Origin: Thermomicrobiales bacterium
GTDB taxonomy: Bacteria > Chloroflexota > Chloroflexia > Thermomicrobiales > UBA6265
Direction of reading: 5' to 3'
NCBI GenBank assembly: GCA_030447415.1
Contig: JAUJOZ010000003.1
Location: 187,172 to 251,171 of the forward strand
Length of the DNA: 64,000 bases
Under the pieces are notes generated by a model. That model was not told the DNA's origin and did no database searches. It saw only the letters and a list, made by a program, of their open reading frames with translations. Below are positions 1-7,730 of this stretch, piece after piece. Position 1 is the first letter of the stretch, and every line of letters starts with the position of its first letter. The translations under genes were made by a program, and so were the position numbers.

Positions 1-2
1 TC

Positions 3-1190
3 GCCGAGGACGTCCTGGTGACGTTCCTGTATGACGCGCCGGGCACCGTGGCGATCGTCCCCGAGCATATCTGGGGCGAGGTCCCCTTCGACCAGTGGCC
101 GAACGACCCCGGCAACACCGGCGAGGATCCGTCCCGGGTCATCGGCACTGGGCCCTTCACGTTCCGGGAGTGGGTGGAAGGCGATCACGTCACGCTCAAC
201 GGCTGGGACGAGTACTGGGACCAGGAAGCGATCCCGAACATCGACGAGCTCATCTTCCGCGTCCTGCCGGACGAGAACACCGCCGTTCAAGCGCTGGTCG
301 CCGGCGAGATCGATGTCCTCGAGGGCATCCCGCCGGCGCAGGTCGAAGATCTTGAGGGCGCCGAGGGCGTCGACGTCCGGGTCTACGACACGCTTCGGTT
401 CAATTGGTACTCCCCGAACCTTGAGCGGGCCATCTTCCAGGACAAGTCGGTCAGGCAGGCGATGCTCTACGCCCTCGACCGGAAGTTGATCGCCGAGGAG
501 ATCTACCTCGGCTTCGCGGAGCAGGCGAACGGCACCCAGCCGGTCCTCTCGCCCGCCTACGCGCCGGACGAGATTAACACCGTCTACGACTTCGACCCGG
601 ATCGCGCCCGCCAGCTCCTCGAGGACGCCGGGTGGACCGACAGCGACGGTGACGGCACCGTCGACAAGGATCTCAACGGCGACGGCAATATCACCGTCGA
701 CGAGCAGCTCCGCTTCAACTTCATATACACCGAGGGCGTCGCCATCTACGAGCAGATGGTGCCCTACATGCAGCAGGCCTGGGAAGAGGTCGGTATCGAC
801 ATGCTGCCGCAAGCCGTTCCCTTCCCGACGCTGCAGGCGCGCCTTGATTCCGGCGACTTTGATGTGGCGCTCCTTGGCTTCAGTTGGTCAGCCGACGCCA
901 CACAGGGGATTATGTTCCGCTGCGACAGCTTCGCGCCGAACGGCTTCAACTCGATGCGGTACTGCAACGAGGAGTACGACCGCCTCGACGACCAGCAGCT
1001 GCGCACGTTCGACCCGGAGGCGCGGCGGGATCTGCTGATCGAGTTGTCGAACATCGCCAACGACGACGCGCCCAATGGCATCCTCGTCTTCCGGCAGGAG
1101 ATCACCGGGACTTCGACTCGGGTCCACAACTTCTTCCCGACCGGGTTCAGCTTCCTCGCGACCATCCCGTTCGTTTGGGTGGAAGCGTAG
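3..1190 (+). CDS. ABC transporter substrate-binding protein, family 5 (dipeptide/oligopeptide), 5' truncated
   Basis: This is the C-terminal 395 residues of an extracytoplasmic solute-binding protein of family 5 (DppA/OppA type); the start and signal peptide lie before the window. Family features visible are VPEHIW near the beginning, the VIGTGPFTFREWVEGD segment, the Y-W-D line before IPNIDELIFRVLPDE, and the VRQAMLYALDR helix. It should deliver peptides or another oligomeric solute to the two permeases directly downstream. An unusual Asp/Gly-rich insert at about nt 640-702 contains two EF-hand-like loops; the second, DLNGDGNITVDE, fits the 12-residue calcium loop exactly. The substrate cannot be read from the sequence. 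The next gene starts 134 nt downstream, so the two are likely in one operon. Confidence 0.93.
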   Translation, partial: AEDVLVTFLYDAPGTVAIVPEHIWGEVPFDQWPNDPGNTGEDPSRVIGTGPFTFREWVEGDHVTLNGWDEYWDQEAIPNIDELIFRVLPDENTAVQALVAGEIDVLEGIPPAQVEDLEGAEGVDVRVYDTLRFNWYSPNLERAIFQDKSVRQAMLYALDRKLIAEEIYLGFAEQANGTQPVLSPAYAPDEINTVYDFDPDRARQLLEDAGWTDSDGDGTVDKDLNGDGNITVDEQLRFNFIYTEGVAIYEQMVPYMQQAWEEVGIDMLPQAVPFPTLQARLDSGDFDVALLGFSWSADATQGIMFRCDSFAPNGFNSMRYCNEEYDRLDDQQLRTFDPEARRDLLIELSNIANDDAPNGILVFRQEITGTSTRVHNFFPTGFSFLATIPFVWVEA

Positions 1191-1324
1191 CAGTCGGTAC
1201 TGGCGAGGGGGCGCGATGGGGCGCCCCCTCCCTGGTTTTTCTGCCCTCCACGGGTCCCTGGTGGCCATCCGAAGCATCGGACGACCAAGCAGCACCCGAG
1301 GACGATGCGCGAGGAGAAGGGACC

Positions 1325-2293
1325 ATGGCTCGCTTCATCATGGGTCGTCTCTTGCAGATGATTCCGCTGCTCCTCGCGATCAGCTTCCTCATCTTCGCGC
1401 TCATCAACCTGATCCCCGGTAGCCCCATCCAGCGCTACGAGTTTGACCCGCGCGCGCGCCCGGAGGACGTCCAGCGGATTCGCGAGAACCTCGGCCTCGA
1501 CAAGCCCTGGCCCGTGCGCTACTTCTATTGGCTTCGGGACGTCGCCAAAGGCGACCTCGGCTACTCGCTCATCAACGCCAAGCCGGTCGCGGGCCGGATC
1601 TGGAACGTCCTGCCGAACACCCTGCTGCTGACGACGACATCGCTGGTCTTTGCCCTCCTCTTCGCTATCCCCCTCGGTATCTACTCGGCCGTCAAACGGA
1701 ACTCTTTGTTCGACCAAGTAGTGACGATCGGCTCCATCGCCGCTTTCGCTGTTCCCACATTCTGGCTCGGTTTCTTATTTATCATCCTCTTCGCCGTCAA
1801 ATTCCGGGAGTGGGGTCTGCCGTCGCTGCCGGTCGGAGGCGTCTCCGATGCACGCGGCGGCGGAGGCCTCTTCGACCGGCTCGAGCACCTAATCCTGCCC
1901 GCGGTCGCGCTCGGTGTCGTCCAACTGGCCGGGTGGACCCGCTACATTCGGTCGTCGATGCTCGAGGTGATCCGCCAAGATTACGTCCGAACCGCGGTGG
2001 CGAAAGGACTGCGGGCACGGGCGGTCCTCTACGTCCATGCCTTTCGCAATGCCCTCCTCCCGCTCATCACCCTGGTCGGCCTCACGCTCCCGGACCTCGT
2101 GGCGGGCGCGTTCTTCATCGAGGTCATCTTCGCCTGGAATGGCCTCGGTCGCTTGTCCATCCAGGCACTCAACCAGCGAGACTACACGCTCGTCATGGCC
2201 GCGTTCATGATGCTGGCTGTATTGACGCTGCTGGGGAACCTGCTCGCCGACGTCCTGTACGGCGTCCTCGACCCGCGCATCCGCTACGACTAG
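1325..2293 (+). CDS. Peptide ABC transporter permease, DppB/OppB type
   Basis: Inner-membrane permease of 322 residues, the usual size for DppB-like subunits. It opens with MARFIMGRLLQMIPLLL, the typical first transmembrane helix, and has the periplasmic DPRARPEDVQRIRENLGLD segment before the transport domain. The EAA loop that docks the ATPase is visible around YVRTAVAKGLRARAVL (nt about 1980-2030). About six membrane helices are evident. The ATG at 1325 is preceded by a GAGGAGAAGG ribosome site. It lies between the binding protein and the second permease. No ATP-binding subunit is present downstream in the window, so the ATPases are probably encoded upstream or elsewhere. Confidence 0.94.
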   Translation: MARFIMGRLLQMIPLLLAISFLIFALINLIPGSPIQRYEFDPRARPEDVQRIRENLGLDKPWPVRYFYWLRDVAKGDLGYSLINAKPVAGRIWNVLPNTLLLTTTSLVFALLFAIPLGIYSAVKRNSLFDQVVTIGSIAAFAVPTFWLGFLFIILFAVKFREWGLPSLPVGGVSDARGGGGLFDRLEHLILPAVALGVVQLAGWTRYIRSSMLEVIRQDYVRTAVAKGLRARAVLYVHAFRNALLPLITLVGLTLPDLVAGAFFIEVIFAWNGLGRLSIQALNQRDYTLVMAAFMMLAVLTLLGNLLADVLYGVLDPRIRYD

Positions 2294-2372
2294 CGGGCCG
2301 GTAGCCGCGACGTTGTCGCCGTACGGGTGGCGATCCCGTCGACTCGACGCGTGGTGGAAGAGGGAAGCGGAT

Positions 2373-3335
2373 ATGGCTCAGCAATCGCAGGCGCTGAGGG
2401 ACGAGATCGATGTCCAGGCGCCGGAACGGCCCGAAGGAGCCGACCAAGGCGCGCTGCTGCGCAACGAACTGCGGGCCACTCCCGGCTTCTATACGCGGGC
2501 CTGGCGCCGCTTCCGACGGAATGAGGTGGCGGTCGTCGCCCTCGGCGTCACCGCGGCGATCGTTGTCTTCGTGCTGGCGGCCGGACTCATCTCGGAGTTC
2601 GTGACCGGCTACGACTATGCCCGCGGCGATCTCCGCAACAAGCTGCGCGGTCCCTTCGTTGAGGACCACATCCTTGGCACCGACGCCAACGGGCGCGACC
2701 TCCTGACTCGGCTCGCCTACGGCGGCCGCGTCTCGCTCCGGGTCGCCGGGCTCGCGACGGTGGCTATCCTGGCGATCGGTGGGTCCGTCGGCTCGGTCGC
2801 CGGTTTCTTCGGCGGCTTCATCGACGCGGTGCTGATGCGCCTGGTCGATGTCCTGCTCTCGCTCCCAGGTCTCGCCATCTTGCTCCTCATCTCCACAATC
2901 TTCACCCCCGGCCCCAACGGCCTAGCGCTCGTGCTCGCCGCCCTAGGCTGGACGGGCATCGCCCGGCTCGTGAGAGGCGAGGTCCTATCGCTGCGGGAGC
3001 GCGATTTCGTCGACGCCGCCCGTGTGATCGGCGCGTCGAACGGGCGCATCATCTTTCGGCACATAATCCCGAACGTGATCCCGACGATCGTGGTCTGGAT
3101 CTCGTTGGCCATCCCCGGTCTCATCCTGACCGAGGCCGCGCTCAGCTTCCTCGGGTTCGGCGTCCAGATCCCGACGCCCTCGTGGGGCAACATGCTGCAA
3201 GACGCGACGGCGTTCTACAGCCGTTCCTGGTGGAACGTCTTTCTCCCAGGACTCGCCATCTACATCACGGTCCTCGCCATCAACCTCGTCGGCAACGGCC
3301 TGCGCGACGCGCTCGATCCCCGCCTCAACGACTAG
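2373..3335 (+). CDS. Peptide ABC transporter permease, DppC/OppC type
   Basis: Second permease of the transporter, 320 residues. The N-terminal cytoplasmic stretch ends in FYTRAWRRFRRNEVAVVAL, the OppC-N signature that leads into the first helix. The motif ILGTDANGRDLLTRLAYGGRVSL is also diagnostic of the family (residues about 95-118). The EAA loop is FVDAARVIGASNGRIIFRHI, followed by the conserved LSFLGFGVQIPTPSWG segment. The ATG at 2373 has an AGAGGGAAG ribosome site; an upstream in-frame start at 2313 would add 20 unlike residues. It is 79 nt downstream of the first permease and presumably forms a heterodimer with it. Confidence 0.94.
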   Translation: MAQQSQALRDEIDVQAPERPEGADQGALLRNELRATPGFYTRAWRRFRRNEVAVVALGVTAAIVVFVLAAGLISEFVTGYDYARGDLRNKLRGPFVEDHILGTDANGRDLLTRLAYGGRVSLRVAGLATVAILAIGGSVGSVAGFFGGFIDAVLMRLVDVLLSLPGLAILLLISTIFTPGPNGLALVLAALGWTGIARLVRGEVLSLRERDFVDAARVIGASNGRIIFRHIIPNVIPTIVVWISLAIPGLILTEAALSFLGFGVQIPTPSWGNMLQDATAFYSRSWWNVFLPGLAIYITVLAINLVGNGLRDALDPRLND

Positions 3336-3430
3336 CGGACCGGCTCAACCTGAGCAAACGGCCCGTCGGCGCGTTGCTTGCCATGCTCTCGCCTAGAACC
3401 TAACGCGGGAGTAGACAAGGGGACGGGGGG

Positions 3431-3452
3431 CGGACCGTCGAGGGGCGGTCCG
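3431..3452 (+). terminator. Hairpin after peptide transporter operon, possible terminator
   Basis: CGGACCG and CGGTCCG form a 7-bp stem with an 8-nt loop about 95 nt after the last permease stop. No T-run follows, so an intrinsic terminator is uncertain; it may only be a transcript-stabilising hairpin. Confidence 0.35.
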
Positions 3453-3582
3453 GAATGGCCGTCCCGCACTACCTCCCCGGGGCCACAGGTCGATCGCTCC
3501 CCAGGGCTCGTCCCGTGGGTGTTCCGATTGTCGCCCCGCCCACCGAGACGTGACGTGGCCGCCATGGGTCGTGAAACCGTCT

Positions 3583-3613
3583 TTGACCGGCGGGTGGATC
3601 AAGCTGCTATGCT
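3583..3613 (+). promoter_or_regulatory. Candidate sigma-70-type promoter for zinc-ribbon gene
   Basis: TTGACC (3583-3588) and TGC-TATGCT (-10 at 3608-3613) are separated by 19 bp, longer than ideal but helped by an extended -10. Transcription would begin near 3620, giving a leader of about 170 nt before the GTG at 3793. Confidence 0.4.
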
Positions 3614-3792
3614 TGCGCTGTTCATCGAGAGAGCCTCCGGGGGCTGGGCTCGCTGTCTTCGCCCGGACGACGGCGCCCATCATTCTGAGATGCGCGCTGA
3701 CCGAACCTGGCGTGGCACGAGGACGATGCTCGCCTGGCCATGGTCAAGCGCTCGGGTCGTGTGCGACGCTCCCACAACGTCGGAGGCGATTC

Positions 3793-4218
3793 GTGATCGT
3801 TTGCCCGAACTGCGGCTCGTCTAGCCAAGAGGGAGCCCGCTTCTGCGCCAATTGCGGCACGCGTCTCGCCGACGCGACCAGCGGTGATCCTCCGGCAGCC
3901 TCCGCACCCGAACCCGCACCGGAATCCGCGCCCGCCCCTGTCCCTAGCCGAACGCGCGAGCCCGTCATCCCGCCACCCCTTCAACCGAGCGTCACCTCGC
4001 GGCCACCGACCGACCCGGAATGGCGGATGTCGGACGCTGGCCCCCTACCGCCTCCTCGCGGGCGTCGGACCTGGCTGTGGGTCACCGTGGGTGTTCTGGG
4101 CGCCTGCATCCTTCTCTTCTGCGGCTTCAGCGTGTGGGCCAACACGGCCGGTGAAGGGTTCTTGAACGACCTGCAGACCGAGATGGCAGAGGAACTGACC
4201 GCGAGCCCCGTTCCCTAG
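3793..4218 (+). CDS. Zinc-ribbon domain membrane protein, function unknown
   Basis: A 141-residue protein. It starts with a treble-clef zinc ribbon (CPNCGS at residues 4-9 and CANCGTRL about 15 residues later, the zinc_ribbon_2 arrangement). A Pro/Ala-rich linker of about 70 residues follows, then one hydrophobic helix (WLWVTVGVLGACILLFCGF, about residues 95-113) and a short tail. This is a common layout for single-pass proteins of unknown role. The GTG start at 3793 is set by GGAGG at 3782-3786 and lies immediately before the first cysteine pair. It stands alone between the transporter operon and pnp, which is convergent. I do not assign a function. Confidence 0.75.
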   Translation: MIVCPNCGSSSQEGARFCANCGTRLADATSGDPPAASAPEPAPESAPAPVPSRTREPVIPPPLQPSVTSRPPTDPEWRMSDAGPLPPPRGRRTWLWVTVGVLGACILLFCGFSVWANTAGEGFLNDLQTEMAEELTASPVP

Positions 4219-4558
4219 ACCCTGGATCCACCCGCACGCGAACGAGCGCTATCACAAGACCGGCTGCCGGCGAGAGCCGTCGCGGCGGGCGAAGCCGGAA
4301 ACCGCCGAACTGCGGCGTGCGCTCTCCCGACCGCTTCACACGGCATCCGAGTGACCACCGAGCGCTCCAGTCATGGACGTCGGCCCTGATCCCCGACCCC
4401 TCGTCCGCGTACCAGGAGAAGGGACGTCGTCCGCGTACGGGGGGGCGAACGCCGGGCGATCACCCGGAGACCGTATCAGGCCCGTCCGCCCCCATGAAAA
4501 ACAAAGCCCCCCGCTCCCAACACTGGGAACGGGGGGCTGGCGGTGAGGACTGTCCGGC
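4219..4558. other. Intergenic region between convergent zinc-ribbon gene and pnp
   Basis: There is no gene here. The right half carries the pnp terminator (4492-4538). An 11-nt direct repeat, CGTCCGCGTAC, occurs at about 4403 and 4429; I see no clear meaning in it. Confidence 0.6.
4492..4538 (-). terminator. Strong intrinsic terminator of pnp
   Basis: A 15-bp inverted repeat (arms 4505-4519 and 4524-4538, one mismatch, loop of 4 nt) is very GC-rich. Read on the minus strand it is followed by TTTGTTTTTC. It begins about 20 nt after the pnp stop codon, as expected for the end of the rpsO-pnp transcript. Confidence 0.9.
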
Positions 4559-6937
4559 TTACTCTTCCTGGCCACCGAACGGCGGCCGACTCCGACTATC
4601 CGCCGGTCGTCGGGAAAGCGCCCCCTCACCGACCGGCTCGCGCCGTTCGCTGTTGGGGCGCGGTCCACGGTCGAACCCGCCGCCGGGACCGCCGTCCCGT
4701 GGTCGATCGTCGCCCCGCGGTCCACGATCCTCGCGGCGAGGTCCACGATCGAAACCGCCGCCGCCGCCCCGCGGACCGCGCTCTGCCTTTGGCTCCGGCA
4801 GCTCGCCGGTCAGCGCCGCCCGGCGCGACAGGCTCACCTTACCGTTCGGCGCCACGTCGGTCACCATGACGGTGATTTCGTCACCCACGTTGACGATGTC
4901 TTCCACCCGGTTGACCCGGATCGCGGGATCCTCCGATAGCTCGGAGATGTGGACCAGCCCATCCTTGCCCGGCACCAGCTCGACGAAGGCGCCGTACGGC
5001 ATGACGCTGACCACCTTGCCCGTGTAGATCTCGCCCCGCTCGATCCGGATCTCCTGCGTCAGCCCCATGATCTTCTGGACCGCGCGCTCGGCGCCGGCCG
5101 GGTCGGACGATGAGATCGACACCGTGCCGTCATCTTCGATATCGATCTTCGTACCGGTCTCGTCCTGAAGCGCCCGGATCATCTTGCCGCCCGGGCCGAT
5201 GACCGCGCCGATCTTCTCGGGGTTGATCTTGATGCGGACGACCCGCGGCGCGTATTGCGACAGGCCGGCGCGCGGTGCGGGGATCGTCTCCAGCATCTTG
5301 CCGAGGATGAACTGACGACCGGCGTGCGCCTGGTCGAGCGCCTGGCGCATGATCTCGGGGGTGATGCCCTTGACCTTAATGTCCATCTGGATTGCCGTGA
5401 CGCCCTCGGCCGTCCCCGCAACCTTGAAGTCCATGTCGCCGAGCGCGTCCTCCATCCCCTGGATGTCGCTCAGCACGGTGAAGCGCGCCCCATCCGGGTC
5501 GCTTACCAGGCCCATCGCCACGCCGGCGACGGGCGCCGTGATGGGCACGCCCGCGTCCATCAACGCCAGTGTGCTTCCGCACACGCTCGCCATCGAGGTC
5601 GAGCCGTTAGAGCTGACGACCTCGGACACCAAGCGCATGGTGTAGGGGAAGACGTCCTCGTCCGGCACCACCGCCATCAGCGCCCGCTCGGCCAGCGCCC
5701 CGTGGCCGATGTCCCGACGACCGGGCCCCCGCATTCGCCGCACCTCGCCGACGCTGAACGGTGGGAAGTTGTAGTGGTGGATGTATCGCTTGCTGTCCTC
5801 GGGGCTGATGGAGTCGAGGCGCTGCTCTTCCGCGGTGGAGCCAAGCGTGACCGTCGTCACCACCTGCGTCTGGCCGCGGGTAAAGATGGCTGAACCGTGC
5901 GTGCGCGGCAGGTAGCCGACCTGTGACCAGATCGGCCGGATCTCGTCCGGTCGCCGCCCGTCGGGCCGGGTGCCGTCACGCAGGATGCCACCGCGGACCT
6001 CTTCCTTAAGCAGCCCCTCGAACACCTCCGAGACGTCCTTAGCCGCATAGGGGGCATCCGCGCCGTCGACCGCCTTGGCGAAGCGGTCGAGCACTTCGCG
6101 CTTCAGCTCGCCGGTCCCCTCGAGGCGTACCACCTTGTCGGGATTGTGGACGGCGGCCCGCAGGCGGTCACCGATGAATGCCTCCACCTCCTCCACGAGT
6201 GGCGCGTTCTTCTGCGGGGGCGTGAACGCCCATTTCTCCTTGCCGGCCTCGGCAGCGAGGTCCCGCTGCAGTTGGACCAAGCGCTTGATCTCCTGGTGCG
6301 CGGTGGTGATCGCTTCCAACAGGACCGCTTCCGAGACCTGGTCGGCCTCGCCCTCGACCATCATGATCGCGTCGTCTGTCCCGGCGACGACCATGTCGAG
6401 ATCGCTGTTGACCAGGTCCGTGTTGGTCGGGTTGACGACAACGGCGCCGTCGACGTGCCCGACCCGCACCGCGCCGACCGGTCCATCGAAGGGGATCGGC
6501 GACAAGGTTAACGCCGCTGACGCCCCGACGATCGACAGGATGTCGGGGTCATTCTCTTGGTCGGCCGACATGATGGTGTTGATGATCTGGACCTCCGCCC
6601 GATACCCCTTCGGAAAGAGAGGCCGAATCGGGCGGTCCGTGAGGCGCGCGGCCAGGATCGCGGCCTCCGTCGGCCGGCCTTCCCGCTTGATGAACCCGCC
6701 GGGAATCTTGCCCGCCGCGTACATGCGCTCTTCGTAGTCGACCGTGAGTGGGAAGAAGTCGGTCTGCTCCTTGGGCTCTCGCTCCCCGACAACGGTCGAC
6801 AGCACCACCGTGTCGCCGTAACGAACGACCACGGCGCCGTGCGCCTGCTCAGCCAGCAGGCCGGTTTCTAGGGTCAGGGTCCGGCCGGCGATTTCCGCCT
6901 TCACCGTCTTGACGCGTTGGGCGTATTGAGTAACCAC
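4559..6937 (-). CDS. pnp: Polyribonucleotide nucleotidyltransferase (PNPase)
   Basis: PNPase is a trimeric 3'-5' phosphorolytic exoribonuclease. The 792-residue product shows, in order: the first RNase PH domain (FFPLTVDYEERMYAAGKIPGG, TDRPIRPLFPKGY), the helical linker, the second catalytic RNase PH domain (GTRPDGRRPDEIRPI, SNGSTSMASVCGSTLALMDAG), a KH domain with IGAVIGPGGKMIRALQ and an S1 domain (GKVVSVMPYGAFVELVPGKD). The last ~75 residues are an Arg/Gly/Asp-rich tail with repeated FDRGPR, probably disordered and RNA-binding. The start is GTG at 6937, 8 nt after GGAGGAGATC. The frame stays open upstream to 7243, but that part is not PNPase-like. rpsO lies upstream on the same strand, the classical pairing. 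Confidence 0.96.
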   Translation of the reverse strand: MVTQYAQRVKTVKAEIAGRTLTLETGLLAEQAHGAVVVRYGDTVVLSTVVGEREPKEQTDFFPLTVDYEERMYAAGKIPGGFIKREGRPTEAAILAARLTDRPIRPLFPKGYRAEVQIINTIMSADQENDPDILSIVGASAALTLSPIPFDGPVGAVRVGHVDGAVVVNPTNTDLVNSDLDMVVAGTDDAIMMVEGEADQVSEAVLLEAITTAHQEIKRLVQLQRDLAAEAGKEKWAFTPPQKNAPLVEEVEAFIGDRLRAAVHNPDKVVRLEGTGELKREVLDRFAKAVDGADAPYAAKDVSEVFEGLLKEEVRGGILRDGTRPDGRRPDEIRPIWSQVGYLPRTHGSAIFTRGQTQVVTTVTLGSTAEEQRLDSISPEDSKRYIHHYNFPPFSVGEVRRMRGPGRRDIGHGALAERALMAVVPDEDVFPYTMRLVSEVVSSNGSTSMASVCGSTLALMDAGVPITAPVAGVAMGLVSDPDGARFTVLSDIQGMEDALGDMDFKVAGTAEGVTAIQMDIKVKGITPEIMRQALDQAHAGRQFILGKMLETIPAPRAGLSQYAPRVVRIKINPEKIGAVIGPGGKMIRALQDETGTKIDIEDDGTVSISSSDPAGAERAVQKIMGLTQEIRIERGEIYTGKVVSVMPYGAFVELVPGKDGLVHISELSEDPAIRVNRVEDIVNVGDEITVMVTDVAPNGKVSLSRRAALTGELPEPKAERGPRGGGGGFDRGPRREDRGPRGDDRPRDGGPGGGFDRGPRPNSERREPVGEGALSRRPADSRSRPPFGGQEE

Positions 6938-7283
6938 GTGGCGATCTCCTCCATGGGTCTTGGTCAACGGCTCAGGTAGCTTCCGCGCCTGTGCCCTGAA
7001 GCGCACCGAGGAGGGATGAGGGACTGGGGTGTGCCGGCGCCGTAACCCCGGCACGCGCCAATTCCCCACCCGCCCGGTCGAGGCATTGAGGGCCATTCGC
7101 GTGGGTCTAGATCGCGACACCTCCTTCCGTTGACTCGGCTGGAGAGCCCACCAATAGAAGACCCAGGGCAGAATGCCCTGGGCCCGCGGTCGTGTCGGCT
7201 TCCGGAGGGGTACGAGCGGCCGTCGGCTGGGGGCGAGGGTCAAATGAGCCGATCAGGGGCGTACTCGTTTCGTCCGCTCGGCG
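6938..7283. other. rpsO-pnp intercistronic region / pnp leader
   Basis: These 346 nt between rpsO and pnp carry no separate gene. They contain a perfect hairpin (7162-7182) and the pnp ribosome site. In enterobacteria the equivalent region hosts an intercistronic terminator and the RNase III/PNPase autoregulatory stem; here only the hairpin is directly visible. Confidence 0.6.
7153..7182 (-). terminator. Hairpin with U-containing tail between rpsO and pnp
   Basis: CCCAGGGCA and TGCCCTGGG form a perfect 9-bp stem with a 3-nt loop (7162-7182). On the minus strand it is followed by TCTTCTATTGG. It may act as a partial terminator after rpsO or as a processing stem in the pnp leader. Confidence 0.6.
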
Positions 7284-7553
7284 CTACTTGCGAAGGCCGA
7301 GGCGCGCGATGGTCGCGCGGTAGCGCTCGACATCCTTGTCACTAAGGTAGGCGAGCAGTCGGCGCCGGCGTCCCACCAACTTCAGCAACCCGCGCCGCGA
7401 GTGGTGGTCGTGACGGTGCTCCCGGAGATGATCGGTGAGGCCGCTGATTCGCTCTGTCAAAAGCGCAATCTGAACCTCGGGCGAGCCGGTGTCCGACTCG
7501 TGCACCCGGAAGCCTGAAATGATCTCGTCCTTGTGCGCCCGCTGCAACGCCAT
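7284..7553 (-). CDS. rpsO: 30S ribosomal protein S15
   Basis: An 89-residue protein of exactly the S15 family length. The signatures [15 protein letters not shown] and [28 protein letters not shown] are diagnostic; these helices bind the central domain of 16S rRNA and make bridge B4. The ATG at 7553 has GGGAGG about 13 nt upstream. It is followed on the same strand by pnp, as in most bacteria. In other bacteria S15 represses its own translation through a leader structure; I could not confirm one here. Confidence 0.97.
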   Translation of the reverse strand: MALQRAHKDEIISGFRVHESDTGSPEVQIALLTERISGLTDHLREHRHDHHSRRGLLKLVGRRRRLLAYLSDKDVERYRATIARLGLRK

Positions 7554-7624
7554 CCCGGCGTAGCCTCCCCAAGCTCACGTGCCAAATACGTACCAAAGCC
7601 ACCCGCCGCCGGGTGACACGCCGG

Positions 7625-7633
7625 AGTATAGCA
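7625..7633 (-). promoter_or_regulatory. Extended -10 promoter element for rpsO
   Basis: On the minus strand the sequence reads GTGCTATACTCC, a TGC-extended -10 (TATACT at 7630-7625), with no good -35 at normal spacing. It sits about 72 nt before the rpsO start. The same decamer recurs before nusA, glmR and the SH3-domain gene. Confidence 0.6.
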
Positions 7634-7684
7634 CCCGACTTATGGCTCCGCCAGCGGTGCTCCGTAGCGCTGGCCGGAAGCGAA

Positions 7685-7704
7685 GCGATACCATGCGATA
7701 CCAT
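7685..7704 (+). repeat. Tandem 10-bp direct repeat upstream of mtnP
   Basis: GCGATACCAT occurs twice with no gap, directly upstream of the mtnP ribosome site. It may be a regulator site or the result of a small duplication. Confidence 0.6.
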
Positions 7705-7730
7705 TCGCCCGGCGTGAGGAGGAGTGGGTA

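Larger units (their letters stand above)
3336..3792. other. Gene-free stretch between transporter operon and zinc-ribbon gene
   Basis: No reading frame here has recognisable protein character. It holds a GC-rich inverted repeat (3431-3452) just after the transporter operon and a possible promoter (3583-3613) for the zinc-ribbon gene. Otherwise I see nothing. Confidence 0.6.

Noticed and set aside
764..1717. Long open frame of 317 codons on the minus strand
   Set aside because: It is antisense to the binding protein and first permease, both clearly coding; its composition is a by-product of high GC and it has no domain character.
4403..4440. Direct repeat CGTCCGCGTAC near the pnp terminator
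   Set aside because: Only two 11-nt copies in very GC-rich DNA, probably chance or a small slippage event.
6938..7243. N-terminal extension of pnp by about 100 residues
   Set aside because: Not PNPase-like, contains the rpsO-pnp hairpin, and the GTG at 6937 has an excellent ribosome site.
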